NCBI GenBank assembly: GCA_030426685.1
Contig: JAUHYC010000036.1
Span: forward strand, 1-36,520
Source: Alphaproteobacteria bacterium
GTDB taxonomy: Bacteria > Pseudomonadota > Alphaproteobacteria > Rhodobacterales > Rhodobacteraceae
Length of the DNA: 36,520 bases
Reading direction: 5' to 3'
Shown piece by piece: positions 9,601 through 16,744 of the stretch (the first letter of the stretch is position 1; each line of letters starts with the position of its first letter). A model generated the notes under the pieces. The model was not told the origin of the DNA. It saw only the letters and a list, made by a program, of their open reading frames with translations, and did not search any database. Position numbers and translations under genes: made by a program.

Positions 9601-9820
9601 GAGCAGGTGAACCGGTGCGTTCGTGCACCAGAAAGCCGGTCTCGGGGAGAATATCGGCCGCATCGCGGAACTCGACCCCGTCCGGCACACGATCCACATC
9701 CTCATAGGTATAGAGAATAGTGTGATGCCCGGCATCCAGAAAGGATTGAACGCAAAGCTGTTCCAGGAAGCTGAGCGATCCCCGCATCCACAGCATTCCG
9801 ATTTGATGAAGGTCTGTCAT
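6629..9820 (-). CDS. Three-module glycosyltransferase (sugar-binding DXD domain + two GT2-like modules)
   Basis: A 1063-residue protein if it starts at the ATG at 9818-9820. The frame stays open a further 50 codons upstream, but those residues are low in hydrophobicity and unlike the family, while MTDLHQIGMLWMRGSLS resembles the start of the first domain. Domain 1 (about 1-300) has SDLFRYHML and the DXD site IWADTDAYC (D94, D96), as in Gly_transf_sug/GT32-like proteins. Module 2 (about 312-640) has MKNEGPYILDWVAYH and FDVDEY (D404, D406). Module 3 (about 722-1045) has MRNEAPFLLEWIAYH and MDCDEF (D815, D817). Modules 2 and 3 share long stretches such as WVNGSGRQMPE/WTNGSGRAMPE and TLNHY, so they come from a duplication. 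All three catalytic acid pairs are kept. It may build a short oligosaccharide by sequential transfers; substrates are unknown. Confidence 0.85.
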   Translation of the reverse strand: MTDLHQIGMLWMRGSLSFLEQLCVQSFLDAGHHTILYTYEDVDRVPDGVEFRDAADILPETGFLVHERTGSPALHSDLFRYHMLSGADRMIWADTDAYCRKPFVTETGHFFGWESKKHINGGVLGLPRDSEALHLLLDHCSDEFAIPTWYSEDYVKELEEKKAAGNPVHAGEQPWGVWGPHAVSHFLHKTGEDRYAFPQDGLYPYTFKDRRKIVKPNNRISDYVTDNTYSVHLYGRRMRKFLAERYAGVPDPTGLLGQLLIKHKINPLDAPLRDYPNPDPDSTFAKVFRDEIGGKQYASAAPAASDTAPLNSVVGVTTMKNEGPYILDWVAYHLWLGFTHFLIYTNDCSDGTDEILDRLAERGLVTRVDNPARIDKGERPQRVALALAQDHPVIQTADAYMVFDVDEYINIHTPEGTLRSLMEAAGNPELISMTWRFFGCAGVTDFEDTPVPLQFDRCAPQKVRVPHHNWGFKTFARRPSSYSNFGIHRPLTPTTDTIPHWVNGSGRQMPERFLDKGWRSSLESWGYDLVTLNHYSIRSLDSYMVKRDRGRTNHINREQGIGYWNIHNRNDEQDGSIRAKFEKSERVRQDLMSDPQLAELHKASCNWHRARVNSLKDLPEYNRLYQTLSREILSHNVSDEDPPDFAPLPHRALTGPPFVSDTSKPEPISEPLNETPWEQEDSLPARQFALLEETNRHAYARLRKRVASHTVLLTPGNPLSRDKITIVTTMRNEAPFLLEWIAYHRSIGVTDFLIYTNDCTDETVELLDRLQALGYVTRLDNPFKADKGQKPQRGALNHAVTHPLITDADWYVCMDCDEFINVHVGDGTLPELFEALNEPNVVSMTWKLFGNAGIANFNDEWIIENFDRCAPQHIPKPGMSWGFKSLVHKSAPYRKIGVHRPLEPDETRLSEVRWTNGSGRAMPEQVHSSNSWRSTKRTVGYDMVTLNHYTLRSADSYLVKRDRGRVNHVDEDMGEYYWNRRNYNSERDDRIQQRVPRARAELDRMMADVEIAALHRAAVDTHKRKVAELKGLPEYARLYEKISAPDQPDAIFMPERTAAEVAD

Positions 9821-9896
9821 GTCACGCTCTGCTGCCTCGCCAGGGTCGCCAGTGAAACCCCCGCCTGTTTTTACTGACTTTATTTGATCAGACCCA

Positions 9897-10232
9897 GTGC
9901 GTCCAGCAAACCTCGGGGAGAACACCTCCGAGGTCAGGTTCGACCTCGCCTTAGAGGACGCCCATATCATCTATCCCGCAGTTCAGAATGCGGTGATTAG
10001 TCTGGAACGTCTCGGGATGGAACCGGCGCTGGTCAATGATGGCGGGTTTATCACTTCTATCTTCACTGGCGCAGATACTGGCGATCGGGCAGGCATGTTT
10101 CACGTCCGCAACCATATGACGCGCGAGGCGCTTGAGACAAATTATGACAAGGTTCTCACCGACAGCCATAAGACGTACAACGTGACCCGCTTTTTGTGGC
10201 AAAGACCAAATCTTCAGCAATCACAGCTCTGA
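9897..10232 (+). CDS. Hypothetical protein, unrecognised (doubtful)
   Basis: A 111-codon frame opening at a GTG. From about residue 22 (AHIIYPAVQNAVISLERLG) it reads like a folded protein, with a balanced composition and codons consistent with coding; the first 20 residues look less natural. I cannot place it in a family. It has no clear ribosome site, and an 89-codon frame covers the same DNA on the other strand. It might be the C-terminal remnant of a larger gene whose start was lost when the glycosyltransferase island formed. Confidence 0.35.
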   Translation: MRPANLGENTSEVRFDLALEDAHIIYPAVQNAVISLERLGMEPALVNDGGFITSIFTGADTGDRAGMFHVRNHMTREALETNYDKVLTDSHKTYNVTRFLWQRPNLQQSQL

Positions 10233-10522
10233 TAGTCCCGATCTGTTATTGGACCGGCCCGGTGAAAGCGGCATCTGCCAGATCCGGTCATGATAATGAA
10301 GAAGACCTTCTATCGTTACGTGGCAAATATGAATGCGTTGCTGATATCGGTGATAAAACAATCCGATTTGTCATTTCCATCGATATGGACGGGTTCGTTA
10401 GTCTTTCGGCCGGCAAAGGGCGCCTTGCGGAATTAGTTCGCGTCACCGGTTCGTTTCATTCACCATCGTTGAGTGAACTGAATTTCACCTTAGCCGGTCA
10501 CCAGCTTCTGGAAAAAGACTGA
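10196..10522 (+). CDS. Small putative exported protein (doubtful)
   Basis: A 108-codon frame from a GTG overlapping the end of the preceding frame by 37 nt. The first 27 residues look like a Sec signal peptide: positively charged MAKTK, a hydrophobic stretch SAITALIVPICYW, and a possible cut after VKAA. The remaining 80 residues (LRGKYECVADIGDKTIRFV...) suggest a small beta-rich domain. There is no family I recognise and no strong ribosome site, so it could be a chance frame. Confidence 0.3.
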   Translation: MAKTKSSAITALIVPICYWTGPVKAASARSGHDNEEDLLSLRGKYECVADIGDKTIRFVISIDMDGFVSLSAGKGRLAELVRVTGSFHSPSLSELNFTLAGHQLLEKD

Positions 10523-10582
10523 GTAACCGAGAACGGCAACTGACGGTTGCGCATCAACGAGTCGAACGAAACGATTGAGAGC

Positions 10583-10621
10583 GTGTTAACAATGGGCGCA
10601 TTGACGGCCCGTTGTTGGCGC
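10583..10621 (+). repeat. Inverted repeat / RNA hairpin
   Basis: AACAATGGGC (10588-10597) pairs with GCCCGTTGTT (10607-10616) with a single G-U wobble. Five further outer pairs, three of them wobbles, extend the stem to 15 bp around a 9-nt loop. The wobbles favour folding of the plus-strand RNA over the minus strand. Confidence 0.4.
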
Positions 10622-10873
10622 ACTCTGGACAATAGGCCGCGTGTCGATTTTGGCACGAGATCATGGTGCGTGTGGTTCGCTATCCAGCCATGCGAGACAA
10701 CCGATCATATGCTGGATATCGTTTGCGAATATCCCAGCAGCGCCAGCATGTTGGATTCGCGGCCACCGTACTGTGGGCTCAACTCGTACCGCGAGCTTCA
10801 GGCACTACCACCACCTGTCTGTCCCCGACCTGTTACCCGCCGAACAACCCCTTGCGTTCTGGCAGACCGATGT

Positions 10874-10894
10874 TTCTAATCGCTCCGATTAGAA
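10874..10894. promoter_or_regulatory. Perfect 9-bp palindrome, possible operator
   Basis: TTCTAATCG (10874-10882) and CGATTAGAA (10886-10894) are perfect reverse complements separated by CTC. The site lies 47 nt before the preferred ATG of the GT-C gene, a suitable place for a dimeric repressor or activator. No regulator gene is adjacent. Confidence 0.45.
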
Positions 10895-10941
10895 TGACCA
10901 AGTTTTTCAAGTTGCGTGTTTCGCAGGGAGTGTCGACAGCC

Positions 10942-12518
10942 ATGATCAGCAAAGATGCCGGACTATATTTCGCAGCCTGCCTCTTCCTGGTCCTTGCTCT
11001 GATGCAGGCACTGTTCGGCTATTATTTCAGCGGTCAGGGAGGGTTTTCAGTTGGGAATGACGATTCCTTCATCAGCTATCGCTATGCGAAAAATCTGATT
11101 GATGCCGGTGTTCCTACCTTCAATGTTGAGGACGTGCGCCCTGTGGAAGGGTATTCAAACCCGCTTCACGTTGCGTTGTCAGCCCTTGTCTACTGGCTGT
11201 TTGGAACAGACCTTCTCTACCCCGCCATGGCTGCGCTGGGCGCAGTGGCGGTTGCGGTCGCCATTGTTTTGATTGGTGCTGAATTCGCCAGAACGAGTGA
11301 CCGGCTAAGCGGCATTGCCATCGCCGTGATCCTGGCCTTTGTCCCTTCTCTCTGGATTCACGGCACGTCGGGGCTTGAGACTGCGTTTGTGTTTCTCTTG
11401 CAGGTCGTCGTCTGGCTTTCGGCGGTGCAAGTGGCACGAACTCAGGGCCGCGGCGGCGTGGCAGGGCTGTTCATTGCATCTGTTTTGCTTGTGACGCTGC
11501 GGACGGATGGTTTCCTGTTCCCGCTGATCACAGCAGCCTGGCTTTTTTTGGGCGGGCTGGCGGGCGTTGGCGGTCAAACTGGTGGTTGCCTGCGCCGCCA
11601 TGTTCGCGATGATTGTAGGGCTGCGGCTTTGGTACTATGGCTTGCCAATGCCGCTGCCCGCTTATGTAAAGGTGAGCGGCCCGCTGACCGACCGCTTTTT
11701 TGGTGGCGGCGAATTATCTTGGCAGTATCGGTACGAAGAACGGGTTCGTCTTTCCAATGCTTGGGGCCGCGCTGGCCGCGCTGGCTTATCTTGGCAAGGT
11801 CATCAAAGATCCCAAGAGCATCCCTCACGAACCACCCAGCTTTGAACTGTTCGCCTTTGCTGGCCTAATTTCATATTACTGTCTCGTCGGCGGCGATATA
11901 TATCGAGAGCGCTTTATCATCATCGCCTTTCCGCTGGGGCTGTACATGCTCTTTCGGGTTGTGGTCGGATATGGATCTGTGGTGGTGCGCCTGGCAGCGG
12001 CGCTGATCGTTCTGGTCACGCTTGTCGCTTCATTTGCAACCGATCCGCGCCTCTCCTATCGCTTTGATTTGCCCAAATATGACAGATGGCTTGTTCTGGG
12101 CCGCTATCTGGCCGCGCATCATGAGGGTGCTTATTTGGCGACCGGCGCCGCCGGAAAAATACCCTATTACAGCGGGTTGCGAACACTGGATATGTTGGGA
12201 CTGAACACACCCGAAATCGCCTTCACAGAGGCACAGGGCGCCAATCCCGGCCACAACAAATTCAACCCAGACTATGTCTTTGCTCAGCAACCCGATCTGA
12301 TTTGCTCACACATCTGGGGCGATGGTCAGATGCCATACGGGATTTCGCGAGATCGGTATGTCGAAAACGGCTATGTCTTGCGTTATCTTGTGGCACCCAG
12401 GGAGAAATCTGAACTTGGGCTGCGCGTTCTGACAAATGGTGAAAGCAGCGATCCGACAGATCTGATCTCAAACGGTTACGATTACGGCTGCGTCCTACGC
12501 GTCGCGTCGCCCGATTAG
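10942..12518 (+). pseudogene. GT-C membrane glycosyltransferase, AftB-like, with two frameshifts
   Basis: Three reading frames join into one 524-residue GT-C type protein if one T is removed from each of two T-runs: T7 at 11543-11549 and T6 at 11696-11701. The joined sequences read naturally across both points (AWLFWAGWRALAVK and TDRFLVAANYLGS). The start ATG at 10942 has AGGGAG at 10925-10930. Residues in the first third include the periplasmic loop signature NDDSFISYRYAKNL...VEGYSNPLHV, with the paired Asp of GT-C catalytic sites. Later come GLRLWYYGLPMPLPAYVKV, VGGDIYRERF and TLDMLGLNTPEIA, all familiar from AftB-like arabinofuranosyl- or glycosyltransferases that use polyprenyl-phosphate sugars. 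Read literally, the first frame stops at 11868 after a nonsense tail. Pseudogene, phase-variable gene or assembly error are all possible. Confidence 0.8.
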
Positions 12519-12544
12519 TTCATGCCATTTTCAAGGAAATAACT

Positions 12545-12631
12545 TGGTGCCCAGGAGAGGACTCGAACCTCCACGTCCATACGGACACTAGCACCTGAAG
12601 CTAGCGCGTCTACCAATTCCGCCACCTGGGC
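12545..12631 (-). tRNA. tRNA-Leu (anticodon CAG)
   Basis: An 87-nt cloverleaf on the minus strand. The acceptor stem is GCCCAGG with CCTGGGC, the D region is GGCGGAATTGGTAGACGC, the anticodon stem is CTAGC/GCTAG around loop TTCAGGT (anticodon CAG, reading CUG), there is a long variable arm typical of Leu, and the T arm is GGAGGTTCGAGTCCTCTCC. The 3' CCA is encoded at 12547-12545. Confidence 0.96.
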
Positions 12632-12648
12632 AGGTGTCGTGGAGGGGC

Positions 12649-12676
12649 GTTTAAGCCGACTGGCGGGGGGCGTCAA
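12649..12676 (-). promoter_or_regulatory. Sigma-70 promoter for tRNA-Leu
   Basis: On the minus strand TTGACG (12676-12671) is followed after 16 nt of GC-rich spacer by TTAAAC (12654-12649). It lies 17 nt before the mature tRNA 5' end, which is where a stable-RNA promoter is expected. Confidence 0.6.
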
Positions 12677-12828
12677 CCAGATTCGCATCAGTTTTGAAAG
12701 TTTTTTGATGCCGTACCCCGCGCTGCGCAGCTTAGCCTAATTTTCGCGGGCGCGCGGCGTTATTGCGCCTTGTTCGCAGAGCCCTTGGGCGGTAGATCAG
12801 ATCAGACCCAGACTGCAGGAGCTCCATC

Positions 12829-13812
12829 ATGTCCAAACTGGTCACGATTTACGGTGGATCGGGCTTTGTTGGCCGCTATATCGCTCGCCGGATGGCCGCC
12901 GAAGGCTGGCGCGTGCGTGTCGCCGTGCGTCGGCCCAATGAGGCGATGTTTGTCAAACCTTATGGCGCCGTGGGACAGGTCGAGCCGATTCTATGCAACA
13001 TTCGCGACGATGTCTCGGTTTCCGCGGCGATGCAGGGCGTCGATGCGGTGGTAAACTGTGTGGGCGTTCTGAACGAACTGGGCAAGAATGAATTCGACGC
13101 GGTGCAGGCCGAAGGGGCGGAACGGATTGCCCGGATGGCGGCAGCGCATGGTATTGACCGGATGGTGCATATCTCGGCTATCGGAGCGGATGCCGGATCG
13201 GACAGTGCCTATTCGCGAACCAAGGCTGAGGGTGAAGCAGGCGTTCTGCAGCACATGCCGAACGCGGTCATACTGCGCCCGTCGATCATTTTCGGAACCG
13301 AAGATCAGTTCTTCAACCGTTTTGCTGGTATGACCCGGATGAGCTTCTTCCTGCCATTGGTCGGTACAGAGACACGGTTTCAGCCAGTCTATGTCGATGA
13401 TGTGGCGCAGGCCGCGGTTCTGGGTGTTCTGGGCCAGGCCGAGCCGGGTGTGTATGAACTGGGCGGGCCTGAGGTCAAAACCTTCCGCGCCCTTATGCAG
13501 CAAATGCTAGAAGTCATCCACCGCCGCCGTGTCATTGTCGGGGTTCCGTTCTGGGCAGCGAAGATTATGGCTGGCGTTCTGGACATTGCGAAGTTTGTCA
13601 GCTTTCAGCTGTTTCCCAACCACATCCTGACCCGTGATCAGTTGAAGAATTTGCGGCGCGACAATGTTGTGGCCGACGGAGCGAAAGGCTTTGCTGATCT
13701 TGGTATCGAATCGGTCACTCTGGAGTCGGTTTTGCCGGACTATCTGTGGAAATTCCGTCCATCGGGCCAGTATGACGACATTCAGAATTCGGCCAAGAAC
13801 CTGCAGATCTGA
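12829..13812 (+). CDS. NDUFA9-like NAD(P)-binding protein (atypical SDR)
   Basis: A 327-residue protein. It opens with a Rossmann fold (VTIYGGSGFVGRYIARRM, glycine motif at residues 9-15) followed by an Arg-rich stretch after beta-2 (VAVRRPNEAM) that fits NADPH. The block VVNCVGVL...AERIARMAAAHGIDRMVHISAIGAD and SAYSRTKAEGE match the extended/atypical SDR family that includes the 39-kDa NDUFA9 accessory subunit of complex I, which is kept by Rhodobacterales as a free-standing gene. The active-site Tyr-x-x-x-Lys appears as YSRTK. Its role in bacteria is unsettled; complex I assembly or ubiquinone-related functions have been suggested. AGGAG at 12817-12821 precedes the ATG. Confidence 0.85.
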   Translation: MSKLVTIYGGSGFVGRYIARRMAAEGWRVRVAVRRPNEAMFVKPYGAVGQVEPILCNIRDDVSVSAAMQGVDAVVNCVGVLNELGKNEFDAVQAEGAERIARMAAAHGIDRMVHISAIGADAGSDSAYSRTKAEGEAGVLQHMPNAVILRPSIIFGTEDQFFNRFAGMTRMSFFLPLVGTETRFQPVYVDDVAQAAVLGVLGQAEPGVYELGGPEVKTFRALMQQMLEVIHRRRVIVGVPFWAAKIMAGVLDIAKFVSFQLFPNHILTRDQLKNLRRDNVVADGAKGFADLGIESVTLESVLPDYLWKFRPSGQYDDIQNSAKNLQI

Positions 13813-14616
13813 TCAGCTATAGGCGATCGCCAACAGGACGACGCCAAGAATGACGCGATAGATGACATAGGGTGTAAAGCTGACACTGCGCAGCAAACGC
13901 ATCATCAGGCTGAGTGCCAACAGGGCCGAGACAAAGGCGAACACTGCCGCAATCATCCCGTCTTTGGCAAGTTGGGCGTCGGCCTGATGGATGACATCTG
14001 CCGAGAGCAGAACACCCGACGCCAATATGGTCGGGATGGACATCAGCATGGCGATCCGGGCCCCGTCTTCGCGCGTGTAGCCAAGCTGGCGGGCTCCGGT
14101 GATCGTGATGCCCGAGCGTGAGGTGCCGGGTATCAACGCCAGCACCTGCCAGAGCCCCATGATGACCGCGTCGCGTAAGCCCCAGTCCGCCGCCCGCTTG
14201 GTCTGGTATCCCTTTTGATCTACCCAATACAGCAACAGGCCAAAACCAAGCATTGCCCAGCCGATCACTGCGACAGAACGCAATGCCTGCTCGAGGCCGG
14301 TCGCATAGAGCAGGGCGCCTGCAATCACGGTTGGAATTGTAGCGACGATCAAACCCAGGGCAAAGCGCGCCTCCGGTCGGTCAAGCTGTCCTCGAAAGGC
14401 GTATGGAAGCCCTGATAGTGCCTGTTTCACGTCATTTCGGAAATATAGCACGACGGCGCCGAGCGTGCCCACATGCACCGCGACATCGATCGCCAAACCT
14501 TGATCAGCTATTCCGGTGAGGCCGGGCAGCAAGATCAGATGGCCCGAAGAGGAGACGGGCAGAAACTCGGTCACGCCCTGAATGATCGCCACGAGAATCA
14601 GGTGGAAGAGGCTCAT
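13813..14616 (-). CDS. uppP: Undecaprenyl-diphosphate phosphatase
   Basis: A 267-residue integral membrane protein with about eight hydrophobic segments, the normal size for UppP/BacA. The two catalytic signatures are present: QGVTEFLPVSSSGHLIL (14-30), containing the essential Glu and Ser/His residues, and PGTSRSG around residue 163. It dephosphorylates C55-PP to C55-P so the lipid carrier can be reused for peptidoglycan and surface polysaccharide synthesis, and its loss or gain affects bacitracin tolerance. It lies 1.3 kb from the glycosyltransferase island and 8 kb from mtgA, both of which depend on this carrier. It is convergent with the NDUFA9-like gene, with the two stops adjacent. Confidence 0.95.
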   Translation of the reverse strand: MSLFHLILVAIIQGVTEFLPVSSSGHLILLPGLTGIADQGLAIDVAVHVGTLGAVVLYFRNDVKQALSGLPYAFRGQLDRPEARFALGLIVATIPTVIAGALLYATGLEQALRSVAVIGWAMLGFGLLLYWVDQKGYQTKRAADWGLRDAVIMGLWQVLALIPGTSRSGITITGARQLGYTREDGARIAMLMSIPTILASGVLLSADVIHQADAQLAKDGMIAAVFAFVSALLALSLMMRLLRSVSFTPYVIYRVILGVVLLAIAYS

Positions 14617-14689
14617 CTGCTCGGCCCTGTGTTATAGTCGTATTGTTATGATCAATGGGTATAAGTGTGGTCGGGGAAAGGAAAGCGCT

Positions 14690-14845
14690 CAAATAGGTCC
14701 GAATCGGAACTAAAAATTAAAGAAAATTTCAATTTCGAAGCTGATTTTCTCAATCTTTTCCATTATAGGTCAGTAACATTGACTTTTCATCCCGCTCGGT
14801 ATCTCTTAAAGAGGCCGGACCTAGCCAAATCATGGAGTCTGACCC
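14690..14845 (+). promoter_or_regulatory. AT-rich leader upstream of gltD
   Basis: This stretch is clearly richer in A and T than its surroundings and lies between divergent uppP and gltD. It has GAAAAT...ATTTTC arms (around 14722-14750) and a TTGACT at 14779-14784 that could be a -35 element, although no good -10 follows at 16-18 nt. It probably holds the glutamate synthase promoter and its regulator sites. Confidence 0.35.
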
Positions 14846-16279
14846 GTGGCCAAGCAACCGATGCTGAAATTTGTGCAGATCGACCGCGTCATGCCGGAAA
14901 AGCGTGCCGCCAATGACCGCAAAGAAGACTTTGATGAAATCTATGCCGAGTTCGCAGCTGAGAAGGCAGCAGAACAGGCCAGCCGCTGCAGCCAATGCGG
15001 CGTGCCTTATTGCCAGTCGCACTGCCCGCTGCACAACAACATTCCCGATTGGTTGCGCCTGACCGCGACGGGGCGGCTGGAAGAGGCATATCAGACCAGC
15101 CAGGCCACTAATACATTTCCTGAGATCTGTGGCCGAATTTGCCCGCAGGACCGTTTGTGCGAAGGCAATTGCGTGATCGAACAGTCCGGCCATGGTACTG
15201 TCACCATTGGCACCATCGAGAAATACATCACCGATACCGCCTGGGACAAAGGCTGGGTGCAACCGGTTGCCCCAACCTCCGAACGCAGCGAAAGTGTTGG
15301 CATCATTGGCGGCGGCCCCGGCGGTCTGGCCGCAGCAGACATGCTGCGTCGCGCGGGCATTCAGGTCACGGTCTATGATCGTTATGACCGCGCGGGCGGT
15401 TTGCTGATGTACGGCATCCCCGGCTTCAAGCTGGAAAAGGACATTGTGCAGCGCCGCAATGACCTGCTGGTTGATAGCGGGGTCGAGTTCGTGTTGAACT
15501 GTGACGTGGATGCCGCAAAGTTCGAAGAGATCCGCGCCAAGCATGACGCCGTGATTATTGCGACCGGTGTCTACAAATCACGTGACCTGGAAATGCCGGG
15601 AAGTGGGTTGAATGGTATTGAAAAGGCGATCGATTTCCTGACCGCCTCGAACCGCAAGAGCTTTGGTGACGCCGTCGAAGATTTCGACAATGGCCGCCTG
15701 AACGCCGAGGGCAAGAAAGTGGTCGTGATCGGTGGTGGTGATACCGCGATGGATTGCGTTCGGACCTCGATCCGTCAGGGTGCAACCTCAGTCAAATGCC
15801 TCTATCGCCGCGACCGGGCCAACATGCCGGGCTCGCAGCGTGAAACACAAAATGCCGAGGAAGAAGGCGTCATTTTCGAATGGCTCAGCGCGCCCAAAGG
15901 GTTTACCGGCGACAACACGGTGTCTGGTGTGATGGTGCAGAAGATGCGTCTGGGTCAGCCTGATGCAACCGGCCGACAGGCACCAGAAGTCATCGAAGGC
16001 GCAGATTATGTGGAAGAGGCCGATTTGGTGATCAAGGCGCTGGGTTTTGAGCCCGAAGACCTGCCCACCCTGTTCGGACAGCCCGATCTGCCCGTCACGC
16101 GCTGGGGTACCATCAAGGCGGTGTTCGAGACCGGCGAGACCGAGTTGGATGGTGTATATGCCATCGGCGATATCGTGCGCGGGGCCTCTCTGGTGGTGTG
16201 GGCGATCCGTGACGGGCGTGACTGCGCCGATGCGATCATTGATCGCTTCAATGCCAAGGCTGCAGTGGCAGCCGAATAG
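14846..16279 (+). CDS. gltD: Glutamate synthase, small (beta) subunit
   Basis: A 477-residue flavoprotein starting at GTG, chosen because GGAG lies 8 nt upstream. The N-terminal Fe-S region carries two Cys groups: C48-C51-C56-C60 (RCSQCGVPYCQSHC) and C95-C99-C105-C109 (CGRICPQDRLCEGNC), which bind the two 4Fe-4S clusters. The FAD site is GGGPGG (155-160) and the NADPH site is VVVIGGGDTAMDCV. It takes electrons from NADPH and passes them to GltB for glutamine-dependent glutamate synthesis. Its length and domain order match the family. It leads a probable three-gene operon with the GFA protein and gltB. Confidence 0.95.
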   Translation: MAKQPMLKFVQIDRVMPEKRAANDRKEDFDEIYAEFAAEKAAEQASRCSQCGVPYCQSHCPLHNNIPDWLRLTATGRLEEAYQTSQATNTFPEICGRICPQDRLCEGNCVIEQSGHGTVTIGTIEKYITDTAWDKGWVQPVAPTSERSESVGIIGGGPGGLAAADMLRRAGIQVTVYDRYDRAGGLLMYGIPGFKLEKDIVQRRNDLLVDSGVEFVLNCDVDAAKFEEIRAKHDAVIIATGVYKSRDLEMPGSGLNGIEKAIDFLTASNRKSFGDAVEDFDNGRLNAEGKKVVVIGGGDTAMDCVRTSIRQGATSVKCLYRRDRANMPGSQRETQNAEEEGVIFEWLSAPKGFTGDNTVSGVMVQKMRLGQPDATGRQAPEVIEGADYVEEADLVIKALGFEPEDLPTLFGQPDLPVTRWGTIKAVFETGETELDGVYAIGDIVRGASLVVWAIRDGRDCADAIIDRFNAKAAVAAE

Positions 16280-16306
16280 CACTCAGCCAGTTTCAGGAGG
16301 CATAAG

Positions 16307-16744
16307 ATGCCCGAATTGCAAGGCCAATGTATGTGCGGCGCGGTCACGGTGAGCGCCACCCCGGCTCGTGACGCGCTCGGGGCCTGTCATTGCGACCAAT
16401 GCCGCCGCTGGACCAGCTCCATGCTGATGACCTTTCCGGCGGAACCCGGATATGCAGCGCTGGGACCGGTAAAAACCTTTACCTCATCCGATTGGGCCGA
16501 GCGTGCCTTTTGCGGCGAATGCGGATCGTCCCTGTGGTACCGGATCACCCTACCCGGCGAGATGCACGGCCAGACACAAATGGCCGCCGGTTTGTTCGAT
16601 AACGGCACCGGCAATGATCTGAAACTTGAACTCTATATCGACAAGAAGCCCGAGGGTTACGCCTTTGCAGGCGACCGCAAGCAAATGACCAAAGCTGAGG
16701 TCGAAGCCATGTATGCCCTCTCTGATGAAGGAACCAGCCAATGA
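16307..16744 (+). CDS. GFA-family zinc protein between gltD and gltB
   Basis: A 145-residue protein of the GFA/CENP-V fold. The zinc ligands are in place: C8 and C10 (QCMCG), C27, C29 and C32 (CHCDQC), and C69 and C72 (FCGECG). The family is named for a glutathione-dependent formaldehyde-activating enzyme, but most members have no proven reaction. AGGAGG at 16295-16300 gives a strong ribosome site, and its TGA overlaps the gltB ATG, so the gene is translated as part of the glutamate synthase operon. Whether it acts on glutathione adducts or supports the synthase is unknown. Confidence 0.85.
   Translation: MPELQGQCMCGAVTVSATPARDALGACHCDQCRRWTSSMLMTFPAEPGYAALGPVKTFTSSDWAERAFCGECGSSLWYRITLPGEMHGQTQMAAGLFDNGTGNDLKLELYIDKKPEGYAFAGDRKQMTKAEVEAMYALSDEGTSQ

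Larger units (their letters stand above)
10523..10941. other. Poorly coding stretch with inverted repeats
   Basis: About 420 nt with no gene I trust. Several frames are open but overlap one another and lack motifs. It contains a wobble-tolerant 15-bp hairpin (10583-10621), an 8-bp inverted pair TATCCAGC/GCTGGATA (10681-10688 and 10711-10718) and a perfect 9-bp palindrome (10874-10894). It most likely holds the promoter of the GT-C gene, perhaps together with decayed DNA. Confidence 0.5.

Noticed and set aside
10547..10879. 110-codon plus-strand frame in the poorly coding stretch
   Set aside because: Cys- and Trp-rich unlikely composition, no ribosome site, and overlaps other frames equally open.
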